From contig WMCF01000025.1 in the NCBI GenBank assembly GCA_009792885.1, forward strand, positions 11,546,782 to 11,610,781: a stretch of DNA of 64,000 nucleotides. The letters run 5' to 3'. The notes under the pieces are model-generated. The model saw only the letters and a program-made list of their open reading frames with translations, made no database searches and was not told the DNA's origin. The first letter of the stretch is position 1. Every line of letters starts with the position of its first letter. Source of the DNA: Eremophila alpestris peregrina. Its lineage: Eukaryota > Chordata > Aves > Passeriformes > Alaudidae. Of the stretch, positions 1-12,104 are shown one piece after another. Made by a program: the position numbers and the translations under genes.

Positions 1-3000
1 GTGCATGGAAGGAGTGAGGGAACATTTGGGCATCCTCAGGCTTGAAGTCACTAATGGGGTAGGTAAGAAAGCAGTCTGTCTACTGCCAGGGAGCTCAGTC
101 TGTCCTTCCTGGCAGAGCATGCCTATCTCTGGCTGGTGGCAGTGGCTCAGTCAGATCCAGCAACCCCCAGGGGACTGAGCTTTGCATGCAGTCCCTCTCC
201 TGAGGAGAGGACTGGTTCTGAGTTCACAGAGTGCAGCAGTGAAAGGATGCAGCGCTGCAGCCATCACAGCTCCTCACTGCTGCTGCTGCAGCTGGAGGGC
301 AGCACAAACAGTGGGCCTGGGCAAAGGAGATTAGAGCTGCTATCTCCAAAAAATCTTGTCACAAGTAACTTTCCTTTTTCCTTCTAGTGAGGCCACTACA
401 GTTGTCCATGCCTGGGCCAAGATGAACAAGGTGTGCTGATGAGGTGAATGCAGAACAGAGAGATGTAGCAAAAGAAAGGCAGCCTGTTCAGCTGAACTGT
501 GCAGTGTGTTGTCATGTTTTCACAGCACCAGCTGCTGGCCTCTGGTGGCTTTTGTAGAGCACGATGTGTCTCAGCTCTTGAGGTTGCTGTGGCATGAGCT
601 GAGTTCGGCAGGCAAATGCTGACACACAGCTCCCTAAGTACAGCATTTAACCCATCCAAGAGGGGTGCTTGGGAAGAGACTGACCCCTGCACTTTCCACT
701 GACAGGGTGAGAGAGCAGAGCTGAATGCTGGTTTGACTAAATGGTGAGTTAAGGCTGTCCTGTCATGTGAAGAATGTACCTTTCAGTGTGTGAGGCATTG
801 AGGTGTCTGGGGCTTTGCTTGAGTGACAGGTTAGAAACTGTTGCAGAAAGCATGATAATTTAGGAAAAGGACAGGAAAACTGATTTATCCTTATGAATGG
901 TGGATAGGTCATTAGGGGCTGTTACTTACTGAGACCGTGTTTGCATTTTTAAAAAAGTGTTTTAATTGATAAACAAAATGAAGTACACTTTTGTTCACTG
1001 GGGGTTCATTAAATATGTAATACCCAAATTAATATCCTATGAAGGTGATAAACACTGGATGTGAGGATAAATATTGAACAGGCCTCTCAGATACTCTTGT
1101 TTCATGGACAAATGCCAAGCTGTCATCAGTGGCAAAGTGGGATGTGGATAAATTACCTTAATGCTTACACTAGGAGTGAGTGATAGCCCAGATGTGTTTA
1201 ATGGGAGTAAATGTCCCATCCTGGTGTGCACTGAATGTAGCCTGAAATGTATTGCTGACATCAGCCCATGCACTGAAGGCCTTCCATTTCAAAGTGTAAA
1301 AACTCATTCTGAACACAAGCTGAATCTGTCTGGGACAAGAGATAGCAAAGCCTAACAAGTAACACAACCCAGTCTGTGCCTGGATGATAGATCTCCTTTT
1401 CCAGTAGATCAGGGACATATTGCAACAAACATATTCTATGAAAATTATTTGTGTCTTTTCTGGATGTAATTGCCTTCTTTATTAGAGACATGGAAGAGTT
1501 TTATTCAGGCATGCTTCTGGACAGGAGAAATGCAGCTGACACTGAATTTCTGTCTCTGAACCAGACTGAAGCTACTATTTGTTTTGACCAGTTGCATTAG
1601 AAAAACAAATCCAAGTGTGTCTGTGCACCTGCACAGAAGAGTTTGTGTGTTTGTGCCCAGTGATAAAACTGCCTTTCTTGCTCTGGTTCCTGTGTGGTGT
1701 CTGGGCTTTTATATGTTATATTACTGTGGATAGTAACAACCAAAAGAGCTAGATACCTGCTTTCCATTGCAACCAAATTGTTCTAAAATAAACATATATA
1801 GATATGTATATTCATGAACACTGAGCACTCAGTGTCATGTCACACTAATCTGCCCCAAGGGATCTATTAACAAGAACTTGAGTTACTCTCACTTTCTTGC
1901 AGCAGGCCTTAACAGGGGAAAAGTACTCTCTCCTCAGGAACCAGGGCTGCTAAAAACCAGGACTTTTGGATGAATTATTCAAAATAATTTTTGCTTTCAG
2001 AAGTTTGGCTGCTCCTTTTCCAGCTTCGTGTGTAAGACAAAGCAAGATTTTGGGCTGGGAAAGAGCAGGGGTCACTGAAGAAAGCCTTTGGGGTCACTAT
2101 GCCATCATTGTCCAGGTCCCTTACATTCACCTTAACTCTTCCTCCTCTGGTGACCTTGGTGCCATTTCTGGTCTCTGCCCATGACTGATCCCAAATTCTG
2201 AATGGACTTGCAAGCATGGATCTAGTTCAGTACAGTTTGCTTGGTCTGGTGTTAAAACAAGTTCTGTGGCTGGCTCCAGCCAGCTGCTTCCTGCCCAAAA
2301 TGTCATTTTTATGAGGCTTTTACGAATTTTTGGCCAGCTGAGAGGTCTTCTGTTGTTCAGAGGACAGGCCCTCAAGCCCACTGCTTCTAAAGTAAGGGAG
2401 CAAATTGTGACATGTCAGGGTCAAATTCAGCTGGAGTTTGTATGTGAGGAGGCTCCAGGGGAAAGGATAGCTTTGGTCTGTCAGGAGAGATATCATTAAG
2501 CAGGAGGATGTTCATGGGTTTCTACAAGCCTGCAGGATAGTTGACTGGCCACAGCAGGAGGAAATTATGCTAATGATTGCTTTCTTCCTGTTATCTGCAG
2601 GTGATCTTTGAAATCTAATGCTTCTCAGAGGCCTGTTTCCTAGTGTTGCCTTTTTATTCTTTTGCCATGTGACTGCTTTTAATGTATGCATCACCTTTAA
2701 CAGAGACTGTGGTTGCATTCTACAGTGCATTATAAATATCTCTTCTTAAATCTAGGGGCAGTGGTAGTACTCACCTAACAAATTTCTGAATGTTTAAAGA
2801 ACCAAAACCTCTTTTCTAATTTTAATACATAAAATCAAAACATTACTGGTTTTTAAATATATTTTTTGTTCCTCTTTAAGGCAGTCAATTCAGTCCTGAA
2901 CACTACTTTGTCTCCTCTTATATAAGAGGTGTTTTTAGAAACTGATTCGCTAGGGTTTTCTAAAAGTCTTGTGAGGCTTATTAAAATTAATTTTTTTTAC

Positions 3001-4675
3001 TTAAGGCAAACAAGAAAGACTAAATGTTTTAAAGAGCATCTTACTTCTTTTCATAAAACCTGCTAACAATTCATAATTTTCAGTCATTAGAAAATATCCA
3101 TATTCCTTGGTACATAATTTATAGACTTTCAGAACTGACAGATAATTAATTATTTTCAAATTCAATCCACTAGAAATCTTCAGTTCTTTTGAAAACACCA
3201 GTAAAGTTTTCAGAGGGAGAGCTATGCTTTGCAGTATGATAGCATCTGTACACTCTGCTGTAGATAGACTGGAGTTAGATTTCAGTACAGGTAATCATTC
3301 TATTAGTATGTCATTTACAGAATAGAAATGCAATAAACTAAGACATTCTGTTGTTAAAAAACACCCAAATATTATGAAGAAACTAGTATGAAAAGCCAAC
3401 AACAAAATGAAATATATTGTTTCCTCAGAGTTCCTGTTGCAGTGGAGCCCAAGCTGCAAATTAATTCCTGAGGAGCCATCAGCAGTTTGCTTTGCACTCA
3501 TGATGGGTTCCATGGTACCTTATGAATGGAGTAAAAAAATTCCTGTCAAACCACTGTGGCTTTTTTCTGGAGTATCATCAGACTCAGATATTCAGTAAAC
3601 AGCCTGCCTGTATCTTTGCAGTGCTGTTTGAATTACTGAATTTGGTTTACCAGAACAGGTTAATACTGATGATGACCAGATGCAAGAGGAGAATATGTGG
3701 TAAGTTTTGCTTTTAATATTACATTATTTGTTTTAACAATAAGTTGAATTTTAAATATAATTCCAAAGGAAAGGTATGAGAATCTGTTTTGCTTTCTGAG
3801 GAGCTGTTTTGCAGAGCCCCCATCATATTAGTTTTCTGTGGTCAAGAAACTCTTATGAAGGGTATTTTTTTGTTTGTTTCTTTTGGTTTTCTTATTGATG
3901 TTCAAAGGAATTATTGAGTCTTTCCAGTCTAGGGAGTGATGCTCAGTTTGACTGCCTAAACTATGCCTCTAATAGTAATCTACTTGTTATGGGCTGGGTT
4001 GTTTGGGTTTTTTTACTTTAAACATTTTTAAACTTTATGTATACAGTAGTGACTAGAAATAGCTTTACCTTGAAAGCCTAGTTGTGCTTCACCACTGCAG
4101 TTTTGACATACTGATCTTCAGTTTAAGATCCAACATTTCTATTCTTGAGTAAGCAGAATCTGATTCTTTCTTGCTTTCAAAGTCAAATTAATGTGAGAGC
4201 TGTTCCCTGCAAAATTCTTGCTATTTCTACTGTGTCCCAAAAGAGAAACTCAAAAGTTGCCCTTATGCTGCCTAAAGTTAAGTTGTTTTACTGTCAGTGG
4301 TGATTAATGCAAGGAAAATTGGAAAAATGTGACTTCCCAGAGGTGTTGGTGCAAACCTTTAGCTTGTGCATCACCTTGATTCTCTCTCACTGTGGCTTTA
4401 ATATCCAAACAGGATGGTGACTGAAATGCAGGTTTGACATGTGGTCTGACTTCCAGTGTTTTTCCTCTGTCTGCATCTGCAGGCAAGACCTCACCCTATA
4501 TTATATCTGGTCCTAGGCTTTAAGTAAATGGTGATTTTTCTGGTGTCCATTAAATGTCTCTCACTTAACTAGATTAGTTAGAAAAAAGTTTAATTGTTTG
4601 GAGGAGACATGAAATTCTTCAGAAGAGGAGATGCATGCATTTTGTGTCCATAGAAATGAGCACAGAGGGGGAAGG
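1..4675. other. intergenic DNA downstream of MARCHF11, nothing recognised
   Basis: No exon, RNA gene or transposon that I can name. The first 700 bp and about 2000-2500 are somewhat richer in GC than the rest, and the remainder is AT-rich. Only short unrelated open frames occur. By synteny with mammals, the next gene on this side would be FBXL7, but none of it is visible here. Confidence 0.5.
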
Positions 4676-5071
4676 TGTCATGGATTAGAAATGGTTCTCC
4701 CCAGTTCACTGCTCTCACTGGGACTCTCCAAACCATGCACTGCTCTGGAGAGGAGAATTGGAGACACAGTGGGTAAAAATCATGGGATGAGATCACAACA
4801 ATTTACTGGAAACAGCAATGAGATAAGAAATGAACAGTAACAGCTACAATATTGAAGACAGAGGGTACAAGAAAATAAATTATTCACATGCAGCCCCCTC
4901 CCAAGAATAGACTATACCAGACATCTCCCTTCACCATGCTGACTTGATCAGGAGGAATCACTCCTTCCCAGAAGAGAGAGGAAGCTGGGGTGGTGCAGAA
5001 TAACCTCCAGGTCCTGGCCATTCCTCTCCCAATATGCAAAAATCAGCTCTGTCCTGGTTGGAACCAGGACA
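4676..5071 (-). mobile_element. solo LTR of an endogenous retrovirus, 5-bp target-site duplication
   Basis: Read on the minus strand, the element starts TGTCCTGG at 5071 and ends CCATGACA at 4676. These form an 8-bp terminal inverted repeat with one mismatch and the canonical TG...CA ends. The five bases before 4676 and the five after 5071 are both GAAGG, an exact target-site duplication. The start resembles a common avian LTR class. There is no internal gag or pol, so this is a solo LTR left by recombination. Length is 396 bp. Family assignment is from memory only. Confidence 0.8.
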
Positions 5072-5199
5072 GAAGGGTGCTAATCCCAGTCTTCTGCCAC
5101 CTCTAGTAATGACACTTCAATTCCTTTCATAAAGTCATCAAACCCCTCTGATTCAGGCTGGATTTTTTGACAATGTTTTTCTTGGATGCTCTTCCAGTA

Positions 5200-6675
5200 G
5201 TTCACTGTGGCACACTCAGGAAAGACAAGAAGGAAATTCAGGCAGGGAGAATAAGAAGGAGGGGTGCCCAAGACTTACAGGAGCAGGTGGGATGTGTGGA
5301 ATTCTCCTGTGGGACAGCTGAGGATCTGGTGAGACTGCAGGAGTCAGAACTGAGTCAAGAGAAGGAAGGGCAGCAGCATGGGGGACCACATTACTGATCA
5401 TGGGCTCGGACTGAAGGAGGAGACTTACTTAAATCCTTCAAGGGAGTCTGGGAGGGCAGAGCCTGGTGTTCCTTGGGCCATGAACCTTCCTGTCACTGCT
5501 GGAGGGGCAGAATGTCAGGACACAGGCAGGAGTATGTTCCTGGATGGTGTCAGGGACAACTTCTTGACACAGGGCCTGGTTGGGCTATCCTATTGGATCA
5601 CACTGATAGATCTGCTGTCTCTTTCAAGGAGACACCACCATGGCAGCCTTAGCTATGGTGAGTGTGAAAGAGAGGGGATGAAGATCCCCGGGGAGGGAGG
5701 GAGGAGAATGGCAGAGCTCAAATGTGGGACACCAGCTGAACATCTTGTCCAGGACATTGGCAGCTGAGATCACACAAGAGCAGCTCTGAAGGGTGAAAGA
5801 GTTGAGGGGAACTGCCATGACTCTATGGACCACATGACATACCTGGGAAAACAAGCACGTGAATCAGCAGCCCCACTCAGCTAAGCCAAGAACTTGTCAG
5901 AGAACTCCTCTGGAAAATGGCCACAAAAAGGAGGCAGAAACAGGGCCAGGCTACAGAGGAGGGCTTTAGAAACTTTAGAAATGGGCTTTCAAGAGTGGGG
6001 TTAGGATAGCCAAGCTCAGCTGGAGCTAGAAGGGACATCAAGGGCAAGACAAAGATCTTTATCCTCTGTATGAGCAATAGAAGGCCACACTGAGCTGTGT
6101 GCTCACTGCTCAGTGGGGAGAGTGATTTTGTGGCAGTGGACACAGAGAAGGCTGATGTTCCTAATGCCTTCCTTGCCTTTGTCTTCACCACTGTGTTATT
6201 TCATCTTCTAATGCTTTGCAGAGCCATGAGCAGCCCAGAACAGGAAAGACGTGAAGCAACTGAACAAATTCAGCAGAAGCACTTGCCCTGCATGGGGAGG
6301 CTGAGGAATTAGGAGTCTTATTTGGCCTTGAGGAGGGATGGCTTCAGGGGAGGCCCAACAGCAGCCAGCCAGGACCCAGCAAGGGGTTATCACCCACTTC
6401 CCAGAGGGTCTTTATGGGAGAATGAGAGACAGGGGGTGTGAGCTGTAACAGGAGAAAAGGTGGGATAGAAGGAAATACGACTCTGGGAACAGTAGAGCTG
6501 GAGCTGGTTGCCCATAGAGGCTGTGCAATTTCCATTCTTGAAGATTTTAAGACCTGATGGCTTAAAGCCCTGAGCAACCTGGTCTGACCTCAAAGCTGAC
6601 TCTGCAGCTTGGATTAGATGTCCTCCCATGGGTCCTTCCAGCTTGAATTGTTGTCTGTGATTCATTCCATGAATA
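5200..6675 (+). mobile_element. degenerate CR1 LINE fragment, plus strand
   Basis: The 3' part, about 6480-6675, matches the CR1 3' end as I know it: a stretch corresponding to 'gagcaacctggtctgacctc', then the TTCCAGCTTGAATT-type tail ending in a degenerate ATTC(T)ATGA motif. About 5890-6190 resembles the CR1 ORF2 region between endonuclease and reverse transcriptase, with many stops. The part before about 5850 is less certain. It is old and non-functional, and open frames here are remnants. Confidence 0.65.
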
Positions 6676-6679
6676 TTTT

Positions 6680-8335
6680 AAAACTACCTTGAACTTCTAG
6701 CTAAATTTATTTCTGATCTATTTGTGTCCTTGAGTTCTTTTGCCATCTTAGGCTTGTCCTTTGCCTAAAATAAATTTTATTCTGCAATGCATTAACTGAG
6801 AACAATAACATTCGCTCTCGACTTTTGTTAAGCAGAACAAGCCAGGCTCTTCTAATTCTGTGCACACCCCTCCTCCCCTCCCTGTAGTGACTGGAATAGA
6901 GTCCCTGCTCCTTTCTCATCCTAATATCCTCTTTGTGCACCCGTTCTCATTTTAATTCATCTTCTGGCATGTAGGTGATTACAGCATTGCAAGTACTGCA
7001 CAAATCTCAATACAAGGTCAATGAAAAAATGTTCGTATCCAGCACTAGGCACTCTTACTACTGAAAATATTTTGCAGGACAACACAATTCCATTATTTTT
7101 TAACAACTGCATCCTGCCTATACTAATCTTGTTGCTGTTTATAATTTCCTGATGTTGTTTTCTACATCTGGAAATACATAAATGCAGTCATATACAAAAT
7201 TATTGTGCCATAGAAATTAATGTTGAGTTCTCCTACCATTAAAAAGGCTTTTGTGAAATTTGCCATAAACATTTCTCTTACAAGCAATTTTCACTTATCT
7301 TAGTTGGACCACTTTTTCACTCAAAAGTTGTTAAGTGTTGTAGACCTAGGTGTCTTTCAAATACTTGTGCACAGAAATCTTGTCATCTCTTGAACTACAT
7401 CTATTGATTTTTTTTTTCTGGTGAGTATTGTTTTTCCCCAGCACCTTACTCATTTGGATGAGAATCAAAGATAGTTCTTTACAATAACATATTTTCATAT
7501 AGTTCTTAATTTTGTTTTTAAGATCCTGTAAAAGACCACTTAAATATTCTTTAAATCCCGGAGATCACAAGTATCTAAAAGGTGTGAAACATATTGTATA
7601 TTGTATATTGATCACACAAGACTACATTATGCTGGTATTGCAAGTGTTTTTTGGGATACCAACTGTGATCTCAATCTGGTCAAGTGGAGCTGTGGTCCTT
7701 CTGAGAAAGCAGCCTTCATTTAAGTAGCAATTTAGAACAAATATTTTCCAGTGTTAAAGCAGGTTTCTCAAGTCATAGTTTCATCTTCTATTTCTCCCCA
7801 AATTTCTCCTTTGGGAAATTGTTTAAAGATAACCTAGAAGTGAATTCTCATACTTTCTCAAGGAGATTGCCTGTTGTGTGCTGGTGATTTGCCATGCAGG
7901 AGATAAATTGGGTTTCTTGAGATAGCATTTTGTTGTTCATGGCTTATGTACTGCTTTTAATATGAATTGGTTACAGAGCAGTAAGGCATCTGTAGATTTA
8001 GTAAGTGTAACTCTGAGTTTGTGAGACTGTTGCACAGACCGCTGGGCCCTGTGAAGGGTTCATTGGATAAATGTTTATGAAAATACGAGGAGCTTTTAGC
8101 ACCAATGCTTAAATTATTTCTATCTCCTCCTAAGTGTAGTTACAGAGGCCTCCCGTGTCTGGTCTTGGCACGTAAACTTTCTTACAAAAGGAAGGCATGC
8201 ACTGATTTCAGCCCCATCCTGTTGATTTGTGAGAGGGAATTTTCTAACCTCAGCATTCCATCTCCGGCACAAAATAAAAATTTTCAGCCACTGGATAAAT
8301 TTATTTTGAAACAGAAAAATGTTTATCTGTGTACT
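6680..8335. other. intergenic DNA, nothing recognised
   Basis: AT-rich sequence without a recognisable gene or repeat. Only short open frames are present. Confidence 0.4.
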
Positions 8336-8339
8336 GGGT

Positions 8340-9039
8340 ACAGGTGCCCAGGGGCAGGTGGGCATGGGAGCTGCAGAGGTGACCTCTGTGAGGAGAGGCT
8401 GGGAATGCCCCATGCCAAATACAGTCTCCCAAGCAGAGATTACCCTGTGACCTTGGGGAGGTCCTGGTGGAGCAGGTACTTCCCTGTAAACCCTGGAGAG
8501 ACCATGGTGCAGCAGACATCCACACTGCAGCCCCTGGCAGACATGTCTTGAAGGAATTGTAGCACATGGAGAGCCCACACTGGAGCAAGTTAATACTGAA
8601 AGGCTGAAACTCATGGAGAAGCCCAAGGCTGGAGCAGAGAAGTATGAGGAGGAGAAAGGAGCAGCAGGCAGGAATTGTCATAGACTGACTGCAGACCCCC
8701 ATTCCTCATCCCCCTGCACTGCCCAGTGGGGAGAAGGTAGAAGAGTTGGGAGTGAAGGGTTGAAGCTGAGCCTGGGAAGAGGAGGGATAAGTGGATGGAA
8801 AGTGCTTTATGTTTTATCTTTGTTTCTCAACACCCAGCTTGATTTTAATTGGGAATAAATGAAAATAATTTCCCCTGTACTGTCCCTTCTTTTGCTTGAG
8901 CCAGTAGCTGGTTAATGATGCCCTTGTCTTTTTCTTAACCCACAAAATTTTTCATGTTATTTTCGCTCTCTCTTCTGTTGAGAAGGGTGATAGAGAAGCT
9001 GGGTGGGGATCTGACAGCCACACAAGGTCAACCCAACAC
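8340..9039 (+). mobile_element. avian ERV LTR, degenerate, plus strand
   Basis: The 3' end has the U5 pattern of a common avian ERVL-type LTR: a TGATAGAG...GGTGGG...CAACCCAACA end at about 9039. It is preceded by an AATAAA at 8854-8859, where the R/U5 boundary would be expected. Further upstream the characteristic purine-rich U3 phrases (GGAGCAG, GAGGAGGAGAAAGGAGCAGCAG) are present. The 5' boundary is uncertain and may be truncated. It abuts CR1 reverse-transcriptase sequence at 9042. Confidence 0.65.
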
Positions 9040-9041
9040 TC

Positions 9042-9698
9042 CATCATCCTTGACCCAGTTCTCTTCAACATCTTCATTCATGGCTTGGACACAGGACTCA
9101 AAGGAACATTAAATATGTTTGCTGATGACACTAAATTGGGAGATGTTGACCTCCTCAGCAGTAGGGAGACCCTGCAGAGAGACCTCCACAAATTAGAGAG
9201 ATGGTCAATCATCAACCACATGAAGTTCAACATCATCAAGTGCTGGATTCTGCACTTTAGATGGTGCAACCCTGGATGTGTATATAGACCAGGGAATGAG
9301 ATGCTGGAGAGCAGTGCTGCAGAAAGGGCCCTGGGGACCCTGGATGGTGGCAAGTTGAACATGAGCCAGCAGTGCCCTGGCAGCCAGGAGAGCCAGCCCT
9401 GTCCTGGGGGACATCAGGCACAGCATCACAGGCAAGGGAGGGGATTGTCCTGCTCTGCTCTGCACTGGGGTGGCCTCACCCTGAGTGCTGGGGGAAGTTC
9501 TGGGCGACACAATATTAAAAAGACATTAAACAATTGGAGAGTATCCAAGGGAGGCCTGAAGGAGGGCCACAAGGATGATGAAGGGTCGGGAGGGGAAGCT
9601 GTTTGAGGAACAACTGAGCTCATTTGCTCTGTTCAGCCTGGAGAAGAGACTGAGGGGAGACCTCACTGTTGTCTTCAACATCCTTATGAGGGGAAGTG
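9042..9698 (+). mobile_element. CR1 LINE, 5' half of a split copy (reverse-transcriptase region)
   Basis: A frame from 9085 shows the reverse-transcriptase catalytic box FADD (residues 12-15 of that frame) followed by TKLGD. It continues into the CR1 C-terminal segment with HMKFN, GNEMLESSA and a KLNMSQQCPGSQ block. The frame then degenerates and shows stops. The CR1 sequence breaks at 9698, where an LTR begins, and resumes at about 10360. It is a dead fragment. Confidence 0.85.
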
Positions 9699-10354
9699 TG
9701 TTGGTTAAGGTGGTGGTTACTGCAATTATATTGAATAGTGGGGCACCTGGCATGATGTAAATGCTATGGAATAAGGGGTGGAATGTGCTGGGTCTGGCTG
9801 GAGTAGAATTAAATATTTTCACAGTGGCTGGTACAGACTGTGTTTTGGATTTGTGCTGAGCACAGGGTAGGTAATAGACGTTGATAGAGATGTTTTCGTT
9901 ATGGCTGAGCAGGGCTCACACAGAGCCAAGACCTCTTCTGCTTTCTATACTGCCCTGCTGGTGAGGAGGGTGAGGGTTATTGGGAATTTGGAAGGAAATA
10001 CAGGTGACCCAAACTGCCTAGAGAGATATTCCAAACCATGTGACATCATGTGCAGCATATAAAGTGTGGGGAAGAAGGACAAAAGGGTGGGATGTTTGGA
10101 GTAATGACTTTTGTCTTTCCTCTGCATATGATCTCTCCTGGAGATGGCTGAGCACCTGCCTGCCCACAGTAAGTGGTGAATGAATTCCCTGTTTTAATTA
10201 GTTTGTGTGTGTGGCTTTTGCTTTCCCTTATAAACTGTTTTTATCTCAACCCTGAGTTTTCTGGCTTTTCTGATTCTCTCCCATATTCCACAGGTGGGGA
10301 ACTGAGTGAGTGGCTGCCTGGGGCTTGGCTGTTGGCTGGGGTGAAACCACCACA
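9699..10354 (+). mobile_element. solo ERVL-type LTR nested inside the CR1 copy
   Basis: A 656-bp block starts TGTTGG and ends CCACCACA between the two halves of one CR1. It contains a CRE-like TGACATCA (10041-10048) and a TATAAA (10058-10063), a U3 promoter arrangement. A U5 follows, with TTTTATCTCAACCC and a GTGAGTGG...GGCTGGGGTGAAACCAC end typical of an abundant avian ERVL LTR. I could not find a perfect target-site duplication. An alternative boundary of 9697-10358 gives GGAAG versus GGAAC. No internal viral genes. Confidence 0.78.
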
Positions 10355-10359
10355 GACAG

Positions 10360-10653
10360 GAACCGCTTCACTCTCATGATCACTGAGTGATAGGATTCGA
10401 GGACATGGCCTGAAGCTGAGTCAGGGGAGGTTTAGACTGAGTATTGGGAAATATTTTTCACCAGAGGTCAACTGATCACTGGAACAGCTCCACAGGGAAA
10501 AGGTCACAGCACCAGCCTGACAGAGTTCAAGAAGCGTTTGGACAATGCTCTCAGGCACAGGGTGTGACTCTTGGGGTGTTCTGTGTAGGGCCAAGGGTTG
10601 GACTTGATGCTCCTGATGGGTCCCTTCCAACTCAGCATATTCTATGATTCTAC
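10360..10653 (+). mobile_element. CR1 LINE, 3' half of the split copy
   Basis: The sequence continues CR1 from the point interrupted at 9698: the GTGATAGGATTCGAGGA block, ATGGCCTGAAGCTG, the TTCAAGAAGCGTTTGGACAA segment, and the GGTTGGACTTGATG...CCTTCCAACTC 3' UTR. It ends in the diagnostic CR1 tail TTCTATGATTCTA. Orientation and order match the upstream half. Confidence 0.92.
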
Positions 10654-10899
10654 AAAGCTGTTTTGAGTAAGCTGGAGTAATTTCAGCCTTACTTTTCTAT
10701 CTCAATCTTCAACAGGCTTATTATTAAGTTGAAAATTATTTCCATTTCCATTACCATTTGATTGAATTCTATTAGAATTTTTGCCATGAAACAGAAACAA
10801 GAGAAGCAAATTTCACAGCATTGATCTGTCATGATATTGGCTCATTTTTAATATGATGATTTGTTCCCTTGCAAAATTAAAGTTCTGAATTATTTAACT

Positions 10900-11781
10900 T
10901 CAGTTTCTATCAGGATTTATTATTATTCCAGAAGTTGCAATGCGCAATTCTTTTGTTTTTTAATTCTTTTTTTCTTTTAAAAAAAAAGATCTGTCAATGA
11001 CCTATAATTAGAATGGCACTAAAAATTCACACATTGCTAATTGCAGCAGTGCTGCTCAGAAAGTAACATCGCCTCTGTGCACCAGCACAGCACCAGCACT
11101 CTGCAGATCTTGAGAGACTCAAGAGGCAGTGCAAGACTCTTCCCCTGTCTGTGTCACACCTGTGTCTGATATCTGGCATGGACATCTGGGAGAGCTAAAA
11201 GAAAAGACTTCCCATCTTCCTTTAGGTTTTGTAGAACACTTACTGGACTTCCTGCTTAAATGCAAAGGACACTATATCCCTGACTTACTTTCACACACCT
11301 GAACTGAGCTTTAAGCAACAGCAAAATAAAGACAGAAAAGGAAGAATATTTGACTTATGTCAACATTCTTATTCTTTTTGGTAGAATGTTGTTCAGTTTA
11401 ATCCTCATGAAAGTGGAAAAAAATAACAGTAGTGGATTAAAGCCAGAGTTTAAGAAAATACATTTAAATATATTTTTTTACTTAAAAATGAGTTTCCTCA
11501 TCTTTCAAAGACCTAAGAGTTAAGCTATGTTACATACACCTCAGGTACAAATTGAGAAAAGATTCAATAAATCAGAATATATAAAAAGCAAGAGACTTTT
11601 TTTCCTCAGAAAAATGTATTTGTGTTTTATCTGACCATATAAAAAACATTAAATTTAAAAAAAAGAAGTGTATATATTTGTTCAAGTGTTAATGGTTTCA
11701 CCATTCATCTTAACTACATTCCAAAGTTCTGTAACACCAGGGCACGTTTTCCTTATCTGTGTAGCACAGTGAGCACAATCC
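10900..11781 (-). other. MARCHF11: probable MARCHF11 3' untranslated region
   Basis: About 0.9 kb of AT-rich single-copy-looking sequence follows the stop codon, before CR1-derived DNA starts at 10653. On the minus strand there is an ATTAAA at 11402-11397 and an AATAAA at 10921-10916. Either could be the poly(A) signal, so the true 3' end is uncertain. The extent given is inferred from these hexamers and from the repeat boundary. No transcript evidence was available. Confidence 0.4.
10916..10921 (-). terminator. candidate poly(A) signal AATAAA for MARCHF11
   Basis: A canonical AATAAA on the minus strand, about 860 nt past the stop codon and just before the CR1-derived block. It is the first exact AATAAA I found downstream of the stop. 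A variant ATTAAA lies closer, at 11402-11397. Confidence 0.35.
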
Positions 11782-12104
11782 TTACACTGAGGTCACTCTC
11801 ATCACCACTTCCCCAGAGCAGTTATCCTCTGATGAATCCTCCTGAGGTCTCATGCGGTTGAACAGGTGTAGCAACACATAGCCACACTGAAATCTCGGTG
11901 AGGTTAGCTGTGTTGGATGAACTAAACTTCTGTTTCTAAGTGCAGTCAGTGGCAGCCACAATGTCCTCCCTGCTGAGGATTCTCCTCGATTGCTCTCTTC
12001 TATGTCCGTGGCTTTATCATAATTTAACACATCCCAGTGTAGGTTCACGGCCCTCCAGCGCTTAAACACTCGATAAACAGATGCACCTTCATGGACTATC
12101 AGTC
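11782..12104 (-). CDS. MARCHF11: MARCHF11 coding exon 4 (end of TM2, cytosolic tail, stop)
   Basis: The exon starts after a CTTTCAG acceptor with two bases that complete Gly206, then encodes 106 residues and TAA at 11784-11782. The first residues (LIVHEG) finish the second membrane segment. A basic stretch (RVFKRWR) follows, then an acidic Asp/Glu/Ser region. Near the end, Y281-V-L-L fits the YxxPhi sorting signal read by AP adaptor mu chains. The last three residues T-S-V fit a class I PDZ ligand. Both motif types are reported for mammalian MARCH11 and fit a role in post-Golgi sorting. The 3' UTR follows at lower coordinates. Confidence 0.95.

Noticed and set aside
5378..5767. 129-codon plus-strand frame as a gene
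   Set aside because: It lies in sequence that appears CR1-derived, with no start context, domain or splice structure.
8105..8702. 148- and 168-codon overlapping frames
   Set aside because: They partly coincide with the degenerate LTR and are shadows of each other, with no recognisable domain.
9085..9606. 173-codon frame with FADD as a possible intact reverse transcriptase
   Set aside because: Only the C-terminal end of the CR1 ORF2 is present, diverged and interrupted by an LTR. It is a dead fragment.
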